Part shown: positions 1 to 5,274 of the stretch, in pieces
Position numbering within the stretch: position 1 is the stretch's first letter
Layout: the number at the start of each line of letters is the position of its first letter
Assembly: GCA_913031515.1 (NCBI GenBank)
Contig: CAJWET010000108.1
Coordinates: forward strand, 1-5,823
Length of the DNA: 5,823 nt
Direction: 5' to 3'
Source of the DNA: an uncultured Acidimicrobiaceae bacterium
GTDB lineage: Bacteria; Actinomycetota; Acidimicrobiia; Acidimicrobiales; UBA8592
The notes under the pieces: generated by a model
Seen by the model: only the letters and a program-made list of their open reading frames with translations
What the model was told of the DNA's origin: nothing
Databases searched by the model: none
Position numbers and translations under genes: made by a program

Positions 1-64
1 GATAGGTGCCTTCTTAGACGTTCATCAGGGGTGTGTCTTGTGGAAGCCCTTTGTCTTCAGTCAC

Positions 65-69
65 GGAGG
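65..69 (+). promoter_or_regulatory. GGAGG Shine-Dalgarno-like site upstream of the chimeric ORF
   Basis: GGAGG lies 10 nt before an in-frame TTG at 80 and 19 nt before the ATG at 89. The spacing favours TTG at 80 as the real start, which would add three residues. The homology to SMP-30 proteins does not discriminate between the two. The remaining upstream sequence (1-64) shows no convincing promoter. Confidence 0.35.
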
Positions 70-88
70 ATGCTCTTCATTGAATTCT

Positions 89-955
89 ATGGGTGATCAT
101 CTAGCTATAAAACCTGTCGGAACACATGTTTCCAAGTGGGGTGAAGGTCCGCGTTTCTGGAACAACTCGCTACTGTACGTGGATATTGAAGGTCACTCCA
201 TCATTCGCCTTTGTCCCGATTCACAAAAAGAGGATGTATGGGACGTTGGTGAACGAATCGGTGCAGTTACGCCAACACACGATGGAAATTTGTTATGTGC
301 TGGAGATTCAGGAATATTCAGCTTCCGGCTACAGAGTGGTGAGAAAAAGGTTCTTGCCGATCCTGAATCTGCAAAAAGACCAGAGAATCGATTTAATGAC
401 GGCATGTGTGACCCTTCAGGGCGTTTTTGGGCTGGCACGATCAGTACCACAAAGCAGGTGGGCAATGCATCACTTTATATGTTCGATCGTGAGGGTCAGT
501 TGCATAAAAAGATTCCTCATGTGACTAACTCGAATGGAATCTGTTGGAGCGAGGATGCGTCTTTGATGTATTACATAGATACTCCAACGAAGAAGGTTGT
601 GGCATATCCGTTTGAGAACGAAACAGGAAATCTAGGCTTCTCTGAAATGGAGAATGCCCAAAGAGAACTGGGAAAACAGGTTCGTGACCTTCTGCAAACA
701 CACGGTTATCCCAGCGTCGCAGCGGTTGGGTATGAAGCTCCTGGTGTCGTAGTTTCGTACACAGCTGATCCTGGCATAAAGAACGGAAGTAAATTTATTC
801 AGCAAGGTCTCCAAATAGCAGGAGGGGTTCCGCTCCAATGTGGCGAACCTGAAGACTTCTCAACGTTTAGAATTGGCTTATTCGGTTTAGAAAAACTTAC
901 GAATATAGATCGGACCGTCGATTCGTTGGCCGAAGCAATTCAAGCAATTGGGTGA
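89..955 (+). CDS. Chimeric ORF: SMP-30/gluconolactonase N-part fused to class V aminotransferase C-end
   Basis: With ATG at 89 the product is 288 residues. Residues ~10-185 match the SMP-30/gluconolactonase/regucalcin beta-propeller: an EGPRFW motif near the start, then RFNDGMCDPSGRFWAGT around 101-116, then NSNGICWS around 147-154. These carry the first three metal ligands known in the family (Glu of EGP, Asn of RFNDG, Asn of SNG). The fourth, the Asp of the family's later PDG motif, should follow soon after but is absent. From about residue 186 the sequence changes to the C-terminal end of an alanine-glyoxylate/serine-pyruvate-type aminotransferase: YPSVAAVGYEAPGVVVSYT, GLQIAGGVPLQC, then TFRIGLFGLEKL with the Arg expected to bind substrate carboxylate. 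The PLP-binding Lys region is missing. The frame is open to the window start, but homology begins after 89. A TTG at 80 with GGAGG upstream is an alternative start. Probably a non-functional fusion remnant or an assembly chimera; the domain calls are firm, function is not. Confidence 0.8.
   Translation: MGDHLAIKPVGTHVSKWGEGPRFWNNSLLYVDIEGHSIIRLCPDSQKEDVWDVGERIGAVTPTHDGNLLCAGDSGIFSFRLQSGEKKVLADPESAKRPENRFNDGMCDPSGRFWAGTISTTKQVGNASLYMFDREGQLHKKIPHVTNSNGICWSEDASLMYYIDTPTKKVVAYPFENETGNLGFSEMENAQRELGKQVRDLLQTHGYPSVAAVGYEAPGVVVSYTADPGIKNGSKFIQQGLQIAGGVPLQCGEPEDFSTFRIGLFGLEKLTNIDRTVDSLAEAIQAIG
650..955 (+). pseudogene. C-terminal remnant of a class V PLP aminotransferase, in frame with the SMP-30 part
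   Basis: This is the 3' third of the chimeric ORF, about 100 codons. It carries the conserved end of the aminotransferase small domain: an LGKQVRDLL helix, SVAAVGYEAPGVVVSYT, GLQIAGGVPLQC and TFRIGLFGLEKL. Full family members are about 380 residues with the catalytic lysine near the middle, so roughly 280 residues including the cofactor site are absent. There is no start codon with a ribosome binding site at the junction (the ATG at 647 lacks a purine-rich leader), so it is most likely translated only as the tail of the upstream SMP-30 frame. The exact junction is uncertain by about five codons. Confidence 0.6.
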
Positions 956-958
956 GCT

Positions 959-1672
959 TTACAACGTGAAGAAATCTGCCCGAGCCCGTCTCGAGTCATC
1001 GTAGACCGGTTCATTATAATCACATCGGTATTTGCGGTGGTTCGAATCCCGCCCGGACGTAGACCGGATCAGATTTCCCATATTGAAGTAGTTCTCGTGT
1101 TCGAAATGGGCGGCGAGTGATTCCCTGTTATCCCAGATCTCTACAACCTCTATACGTTCTTTTCGGCATGGATCAGCAGAGAAAACATACATTTGGCAAC
1201 CAGGTTCCTCATCACGGGTCGCGAGTTGGAAGGGGATGGAGGACGAAAGTAAATCCGCTCTTTCCGTAGGTTCATGGAGATCTATGTATCCTGCGATAAT
1301 GATTGCCTCATCAGGTGATTGGGTTTCGCAAGTAAAGAAATCTGCACGTGCCTTTGGGGTTTCGTCATAGACAGGTTCTTCGGCTGTCACTCTCCATTTT
1401 TGACTTTCCGCATTCGCAAGGCCGATTTCTCCAAACATTGAGCCCATTTTGTAATAATTTTGATGATCGAAATGATCCGCAAGGGCATCACGGTTTTCCC
1501 ACAATTCAAAAACGACAACGCGATCATTCGAACAAGGGTCCGGCGAAAATACATACGCTCGACAACCAGCCTCGTCATCACGTGTGGCTTGTTGAAGCGG
1601 TGCGGCTTTTTCAATGGATTCACTTCTATTAGAAGGATCTGCCAAGGTAAATGTTGCTGTAATGATGATCAT
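959..1672 (-). CDS. Tandem ABM-domain (antibiotic biosynthesis monooxygenase-like) protein
   Basis: The product is 237 residues from the ATG at 1672; a TTG at 1687 would add five residues, but MIIITATFTL is a typical ABM domain beginning and GAGAGAGACG lies just upstream of the ATG. It contains two dimeric alpha-beta barrel (ABM, PF03992-like) domains, residues ~1-114 and ~123-237. Each has the pattern ATRD-E-GC--YVFS-DPC, then E-W-NR--LA-HF-H-NY--MG, then EPVYD-----ARADFFT. Family members act as cofactor-free quinol or polyketide monooxygenases or as heme-degrading enzymes, usually with one domain per chain and two chains per dimer; a tandem protein could fold as an intramolecular dimer. There is no signal peptide, so it is probably cytoplasmic. 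It is convergent with the chimeric ORF (3 bp between stops) and divergent from the DUF1295 gene. The substrate cannot be read from the sequence; a stress-related or aromatic-metabolism role is only a family-level guess. Confidence 0.85.
   Translation of the reverse strand: MIIITATFTLADPSNRSESIEKAAPLQQATRDDEAGCRAYVFSPDPCSNDRVVVFELWENRDALADHFDHQNYYKMGSMFGEIGLANAESQKWRVTAEEPVYDETPKARADFFTCETQSPDEAIIIAGYIDLHEPTERADLLSSSIPFQLATRDEEPGCQMYVFSADPCRKERIEVVEIWDNRESLAAHFEHENYFNMGNLIRSTSGRDSNHRKYRCDYNEPVYDDSRRARADFFTL
962..1672 (-). repeat. Internal duplication of the ABM domain, unit 366 bp
   Basis: The two halves of the ABM gene align without gaps at an offset of 122 codons. Over residues 29-77 versus 151-199, 29 of 49 positions are identical. 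Similarity persists in DNA: bases 966-986 and 1332-1352 match at 18 of 21 positions. Both copies end in the same EPVYD...ARADFFT tail, which shows that the tail is part of the repeated unit. Confidence 0.8.
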
Positions 1673-1767
1673 TTTCGTCTCTCTCAATTTGTTGCATCAG
1701 TAACGCTAGCACTTTAGCGATTCTGGCAAAAATACTCACCGTGAAGGAGGGCGACTAGCCTAAAGAC
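1673..1767. promoter_or_regulatory. Divergent intergenic region between the ABM and DUF1295 genes
   Basis: These 95 bp must hold the promoters of both divergent genes. On the minus strand, TTGCCA (1724-1729) resembles a -35 box and TAGCGT (1703-1708) a -10 box, but the 15-bp spacing is short. An imperfect palindrome, CGCTA-6 nt-TAGCG (1704-1719), overlaps that -10 and could be an operator. On the plus strand, TAGCCT (1756-1761) fits the TANNNT -10 pattern and sits 6 nt before the DUF1295 ATG. All of these are weak matches judged by eye. Confidence 0.35.
1744..1750 (+). promoter_or_regulatory. AAGGAGG motif, misplaced for the DUF1295 start
   Basis: A strong anti-SD complement lies 17 nt before the ATG at 1768, too far for normal initiation. 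No start codon lies between the in-frame TAG at 1756-1758 and 1768, so a nearer start in this frame is impossible. Either the motif is fortuitous and the gene is leaderless from TAGCCT at 1756-1761, or initiation uses an unusual spacing. Confidence 0.3.
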
Positions 1768-2658
1768 ATGGATCGACACCAGCGGTTAGCGTTCCTCATG
1801 GTGACACTTACCTTGGCTCTAGGAGTTGTGTTAGCTCTTGCCCTTTGTGATGGCAGCGCAAAGATCGGGCCGGTTCCCACTATTGTGTTGTGTTTAGCAG
1901 TTGCCTTCGGAATAAATTGGCTGGCATTTATCCCTTCTTACCTCCATCGAACAGAACACTATTTCGACCTAATCGGTTCTGTAACTCATACCACTCTTGT
2001 TGTAGTGGCGTTGGCAGGAAGTTCTGACATTGATTTACGCTCCATTTTTGTTGCTGCAATGGTTGGGATTTGGGCTCTCCGGTTGGGCTCTTTTCTTTTT
2101 TTTCGCGCCCGAAAAACTGGTGGAGATGGGAGATTCGATACCATCAAACACCACCCTGGAACATTTTTTTCATGGTGGTCCCTACAAGCTCTATGGGTTT
2201 TTATGACGGGAAGTTGTGCCTTGGTAATTATCACCAGCACGGAACGACAGGCATTCGGGTGGATCGCAGCGGTAGGAGCAGCTATGTGGCTAATCGGATT
2301 CATTGCAGAGGTTGCAGCTGATCTCCAGAAGTCGCGTTTTCGATCTGACCCAGCGAACTCCGCTACCTTCATCCGGTCAGGGTTATGGGCATGGTCCCGT
2401 CATCCAAACTATTTCGGTGAGATACTTCTCTGGATGGGAATTGCGATTATGTCCATACCGCTCCTGTCGGGGTGGAGATGGACCGCATTGATCTCACCGG
2501 TTTTTGTTTTTGTTCTGCTGACACGTATGAGTGGAATCCCTATCCTTGAGCGCAGAGGTAAGGAACGCTGGGGTGACGACGAAACATACCAAGAGTATCT
2601 TCGAAGTACCCCAATTCTCCTTATGCGGAAACCAAACGCTAAGATGAAGAACTTCTAG
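1768..2658 (+). CDS. DUF1295 / steroid 5-alpha-reductase-like integral membrane protein
   Basis: The product is 296 residues, about the usual length for DUF1295 (PF06966). Hydrophobic segments near residues 8-27, 36-55, 68-86, 93-112, 136-157, 164-182, 217-234 and 238-255 predict a polytopic inner-membrane protein. Family signatures are present in order: EHYFDLIGSVTH (63-74), GDGRFD (119-124), SLQALWVF (138-145), AADLQKSRF (183-191) and the hallmark GLWAWSRHPNYFGEILLW (205-222). The RHPNYFGE segment is shared with eukaryotic steroid 5-alpha-reductases and isoprenylcysteine methyltransferases, where it helps bind NADPH or SAM. The reaction of bacterial DUF1295 proteins is not established; reduction or methylation of a lipid-like substrate is the natural guess. 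It is the first gene of a pair with the F420-type oxidoreductase 18 bp downstream. ATG 1768 is the first possible start after an in-frame stop at 1756. Confidence 0.88.
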   Translation: MDRHQRLAFLMVTLTLALGVVLALALCDGSAKIGPVPTIVLCLAVAFGINWLAFIPSYLHRTEHYFDLIGSVTHTTLVVVALAGSSDIDLRSIFVAAMVGIWALRLGSFLFFRARKTGGDGRFDTIKHHPGTFFSWWSLQALWVFMTGSCALVIITSTERQAFGWIAAVGAAMWLIGFIAEVAADLQKSRFRSDPANSATFIRSGLWAWSRHPNYFGEILLWMGIAIMSIPLLSGWRWTALISPVFVFVLLTRMSGIPILERRGKERWGDDETYQEYLRSTPILLMRKPNAKMKNF

Positions 2659-2676
2659 ATCCATAGGTAGGAAACG

Positions 2677-3552
2677 ATGAAATTTGGTTTAGCTTTTGCA
2701 AGTAGTGCCGGAACTGAAAGCGATACAGCTTTAGAAATCTGCCAGGTGGCAGAAAAGGTGGGCTTTGAATCGGTGTGGGGTGGTGAACACGTTATCTTCC
2801 CTTCATCAATTGAATCGAAATACCCATATACAAGCGATGGAAAAGTACCGGCAACAAAAGACACACTGATCCATGACCCATTAATTTGGCTCGCATACGT
2901 TGCTGCAATTGCCCCCACGCTCCGGCTCGGAACCTGTATTTTGATCCTGCCACAACGGAACCCGCTGGTCTTAGCAAAAGAAATCTCCTCACTTGATTAC
3001 CTTTCCGATGGGAGAGTGGAGCTAGGTATCGGAGTCGGATGGCTAAAAGAAGAATTCGAAGCCCTCGGTATCCCTTGGGATCGGAGAGGGGCCCGTACAG
3101 ATGAGTATGTTCATGCCCTACGAGCGCTTTGGGGAGGAACAGATGTTGAATTTCATGGAGAATTCGTCGACTTTGAACCCGTTACATGCACACCCCGACC
3201 TGTGCAGAGTCGTATCCCTATTCTTGTCGGTGGAGATACGCCAGTTGCAGTTCGGAGAGCAGCAAAACTAGCTGATGGGTACTATCCAGGTACCGGAGAT
3301 TTCAATGAATTGCGAAAACTAATTCAAGATGTGCGCCAATCCGCTGAGGATTTTGATCGTGACCCATCAGAAATTGAAATCCATGCTCACTATGCGGCAC
3401 TCCCTGGACAAGACCACGCTGAAGGAGTTGAACGAATGCGTAGTGCGGGAGTCGGAAGACTTATGGTCCCAGCGTTCTTCTTCTCCGGCCCTGGTGGGTT
3501 CGAACGTTTGGAACAGTTTGGCCAAGAGGTTATCAAGGTAGGAAAAGAATAA
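2677..3552 (+). CDS. LLM-class F420-dependent oxidoreductase (TIGR03619/Rv2161c type)
   Basis: The product is 291 residues, a single luciferase-like monooxygenase (PF00296) TIM barrel. It begins MKFGLAFASS on beta-strand 1 and has ESVWGGEHV (31-39), where the His is typical of the family. LRLGTCILILPQRNPLVLAK (82-101) is followed by DYLSDGRVELGIGVGW (107-122), the strongest family signature. Then come PWDRRGARTDEY (133-144), IPILVGGDTPVAVRRAA (180-196) and LADGYYP (198-204). Length and motifs fit the TIGR03619 group, which uses coenzyme F420 rather than FMN in actinobacteria; F420 use is inferred from the family. It is likely cytoplasmic and catalyses hydride transfer or oxygenation of an unknown substrate. 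An AGGTAGGA sequence 4 nt before the ATG serves as ribosome binding site. Spacing of 18 bp from the DUF1295 stop implies cotranscription. It ends 15 bp from the convergent DUF2889 gene. Confidence 0.9.
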   Translation: MKFGLAFASSAGTESDTALEICQVAEKVGFESVWGGEHVIFPSSIESKYPYTSDGKVPATKDTLIHDPLIWLAYVAAIAPTLRLGTCILILPQRNPLVLAKEISSLDYLSDGRVELGIGVGWLKEEFEALGIPWDRRGARTDEYVHALRALWGGTDVEFHGEFVDFEPVTCTPRPVQSRIPILVGGDTPVAVRRAAKLADGYYPGTGDFNELRKLIQDVRQSAEDFDRDPSEIEIHAHYAALPGQDHAEGVERMRSAGVGRLMVPAFFFSGPGGFERLEQFGQEVIKVGKE

Positions 3553-3567
3553 TCCCGCCACGATATA

Positions 3568-4425
3568 TCAGTCGATCTGGTTTCTCGCTTCCATATCAGA
3601 AAGCATCAAAGATGCATGTTCTTCCAAGCTGAAATCTCTAACAGACTTTTTCATCCGCTTTGCGCGGATGAGAACTTCGTCAGAATATGTGTAGCATCGG
3701 CCAATCGGCCCATCGGTATGTTCGATTCCCATATCAAGATTGTCAAGGTTGATCCCATGCCCAGTGGAAATATGGGTCATTCTCCGCAAAGCAATCGCAG
3801 CTTCAGCGGTAGGAGGATCAAGGTTCTCTCTAGCCCAAGTGATGAACTTTCCTAGTAGCGAAATCCCTTGCCAATCTTTGGGGGAGACAATAACGCCCTC
3901 TCGGATCGTCCAGGAAAGAAGTAGCTCAGCATCTTTCCAGAGGATGAGGTCCTGTTCTCCATCCGATGGGTCGGTGACCATCAGGTCATACTGACGTTCT
4001 CGATGTTCTTGAACAGTGAAGGAGATCGCCAAGCCAGCCAGGTCGAACAGATGGGTGCAGTTGCTAGTGGGAGCGGCGTAGTCTCCGATAGCGGTTGAGT
4101 CTGGAGAAAGAGGGCTTCCGACAATCTTCTGTAACGGTAAATTAGCTTCAGAGCATGTAGACCAAGGGGCCCGAAGTATTGATCCAGAGACAGCAAGGAT
4201 CTTTTCCTTATCATGGATCAAGTCGATTCGGAAGTGATGGAAGTCGTCTTCAAGCTCCCCAATAGTCCTATCTTCAGTATCTTTGATTAAGCGGATACGT
4301 CTCCGGCATATCCCTTCCCCAAAATCGTCGAAGTTATAAGGGGGAATGACCGTCAGCCTATCAAACAGTTCTTTTCCAATTTCAGAAGGAGGGACAACCT
4401 GTAATTTTTTTTTCACCGTATTCAT
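3568..4425 (-). CDS. DUF2889 domain protein
   Basis: The product is 285 residues from the ATG at 4425, which has GAAGG just upstream; a TTG at 4440 would add five residues. N-terminal and central features fit DUF2889 (PF11136): an arginine cluster RRRIRL (41-46), ELEDDFHHFRIDLIHD (57-72), APWSTCSEANLPLQKIVGSPL (86-106) and the diagnostic NCTHLFDLAGLAI (122-134). C-terminal to this is a second conserved part seen in longer actinobacterial-type members: RQYDLMVTD (144-152), LLSWTIREGVIVSP (169-182), GKFITWARENLD (192-203), EAAIALRRMTHISTG (208-222), then CYTYSDEVLIRAKR (244-257). There is no signal peptide or membrane segment. The biochemical function is unknown; the Cys and His of CTHL could bind metal or be catalytic, but that is inference. 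It lies 20 bp downstream of the response regulator gene and is probably cotranscribed. A run of nine A occupies codons 5-7. Confidence 0.8.
   Translation of the reverse strand: MNTVKKKLQVVPPSEIGKELFDRLTVIPPYNFDDFGEGICRRRIRLIKDTEDRTIGELEDDFHHFRIDLIHDKEKILAVSGSILRAPWSTCSEANLPLQKIVGSPLSPDSTAIGDYAAPTSNCTHLFDLAGLAISFTVQEHRERQYDLMVTDPSDGEQDLILWKDAELLLSWTIREGVIVSPKDWQGISLLGKFITWARENLDPPTAEAAIALRRMTHISTGHGINLDNLDMGIEHTDGPIGRCYTYSDEVLIRAKRMKKSVRDFSLEEHASLMLSDMEARNQID
4405..4413 (-). repeat. A9 homopolymer in codons 5-7 of the DUF2889 gene
   Basis: The coding strand reads GTG AAA AAA AAA TTA right after the start, giving three lysines. Nine consecutive A at the 5' end of a gene can slip during replication or transcription. 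It may equally be an ordinary A-rich translation-enhancing start. Confidence 0.6.
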
Positions 4426-4445
4426 CCAACCTTCAACCAAACTCT

Positions 4446-5144
4446 TTACGAGGCGCCTAGACGGGAGAGAATATCCTGATAGTCCTTGTATCGTGCTACA
4501 ACGGTGCGCATAGAGTCCACATTGAAGACTTGTAGAATCCGACTTATTGAATTTTTGACTGTTGAGTCTGAAATCCCAAGAGTTTCCGCTACGGACTTCC
4601 GATCATCGTGCGTCGCATATGCTGCAACAATTTCCAATTGGCGTTCAGTCAATGAACCGAACGACTCCATAGTTTGTAGATCCTGATCTGGAAGCTGCGA
4701 TTTTGCTACACGTACACTAAAACTGTCGTAGGGACGAACACCATCGGCCACTTTCGCAATCGTTTTAAGAAGATTCTCCGTCGGTTCGACTTTAGATTCG
4801 ATAGCAAAAATATTCTTCCCAACAAGGCCTCTCGCTTCTCCCAACAACGCAGCTTTGTTTACATCAGCTCCCGTATACATGATAAATTTTGATAAAGATT
4901 CAGCTTCCCAAGCAGCTTCGGCAAGGCTGAATCCACCCGTTCTCTCGTTCCCAAAATCAAGATCACAAACAACTATGTCAGGTTTTTCTGAAACTATTGC
5001 TGAAAGGGCCTCAGACGTATCAGAACAACTAGAAATTACACTGTCCTCGCTAAGGTGTTTTCTTAATAGTCCTTCAATGCCAGCGACAGTAATCGCATGG
5101 TCATCAACAACAAGAACCTGCAATTCAGTCTTCGGATCTGCCAT
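4446..5144 (-). CDS. NarL/FixJ-family response regulator (REC + LuxR-type HTH)
   Basis: The product is 232 residues, a standard length. The receiver domain covers ~8-135: acidic pair D14-D15 in LVVDDH, phospho-acceptor D61 in DIVVCDLDFG, conserved Thr T91 in IMYTGAD, and Lys K118 in the IESKVEP segment. The output domain is a LuxR/GerE helix-turn-helix, ~164-225: SLTERQLEIVAAYATHDDRK, then VAETLGISDSTVKNSISRIL with the recognition helix around SDSTVKNSISR. This is a cytoplasmic transcription factor phosphorylated by a partner kinase, almost certainly the NarL-type kinase encoded 130 bp upstream. It precedes the DUF2889 gene by 20 bp. No strong ribosome binding site precedes ATG 5144 (only AGAAAAGA). 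All residues needed for phosphorylation are present, so it should be a regulated, not an orphan-type, receiver. The target promoters are not known; the repeated motif just upstream makes autoregulation plausible. Confidence 0.92.
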   Translation of the reverse strand: MADPKTELQVLVVDDHAITVAGIEGLLRKHLSEDSVISSCSDTSEALSAIVSEKPDIVVCDLDFGNERTGGFSLAEAAWEAESLSKFIMYTGADVNKAALLGEARGLVGKNIFAIESKVEPTENLLKTIAKVADGVRPYDSFSVRVAKSQLPDQDLQTMESFGSLTERQLEIVAAYATHDDRKSVAETLGISDSTVKNSISRILQVFNVDSMRTVVARYKDYQDILSRLGAS

Positions 5145-5189
5145 TATGAATCTTTTCTACCCATCTCGGTTGCGAAATACCTAGACACT

Positions 5190-5195
5190 ATTGTA
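5190..5195 (-). promoter_or_regulatory. Candidate -10 box (TACAAT) for the response regulator gene
   Basis: Read on the minus strand, TACAAT matches the sigma-70 -10 consensus at 5 of 6 positions and lies 45 nt before the ATG at 5144. No good -35 is seen 15-18 bp upstream (GGATTC at 17 bp), as in promoters that depend on an activator. It would let the regulator and DUF2889 genes be transcribed separately from the kinase gene. Confidence 0.35.
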
Positions 5196-5220
5196 GTCCC
5201 TAAAGTGGTCCGGAATCCTG

Positions 5221-5264
5221 CGAGTCCTATCCGCACCGACTGTTGTCTGTTTTCGTAGGACTTG
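5221..5264. repeat. Inverted repeat AGTCCTA...TAGGACT between kinase and regulator genes
   Basis: AGTCCTA (5223-5229) and TAGGACT (5256-5262) are perfect inverted copies. The stem extends to 9 bp outwards with a G-T and a C-G pair. The loop of about 26 nt is long and no T-run follows on the minus strand, so it is a poor intrinsic terminator. A third related copy, AGTCCCTA (5195-5202), lies in direct orientation with the first and touches the -10 box. This suggests protein-binding half-sites more than an RNA hairpin. Confidence 0.45.
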
Positions 5265-5274
5265 GTCGAAGAAG

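Noticed and set aside
1..96. C-terminal end of an upstream gene in the frame that stops at TGA 94-96
   Set aside because: The 31-residue translation shows no recognisable motif, and all three plus frames are too short here to judge.
1031..1060. A tRNA T-arm-like segment (GGTTCGAATCC followed by CGCCCGGAC) that could mark a tRNA 3' end or an attachment site
   Set aside because: The T-stem has two mismatches, and no D-arm or anticodon stem-loop fits upstream. The segment codes for a part of the second ABM domain that aligns without gaps to the first domain, so it is coding coincidence.
3553..3567. A bidirectional terminator between the convergent oxidoreductase and DUF2889 genes
   Set aside because: Only 15 bp separate the stops and no inverted repeat is visible there.
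3981..4214. A 77-codon minus-strand frame overlapping the DUF2889 gene
   Set aside because: It is out of frame with the clear DUF2889 coding sequence and has no domain, so it is a shadow frame.
5221..5264. Intrinsic terminator after the histidine kinase gene
   Set aside because: The stem is short relative to a loop of about 26 nt and there is no T-run on the minus strand after it.
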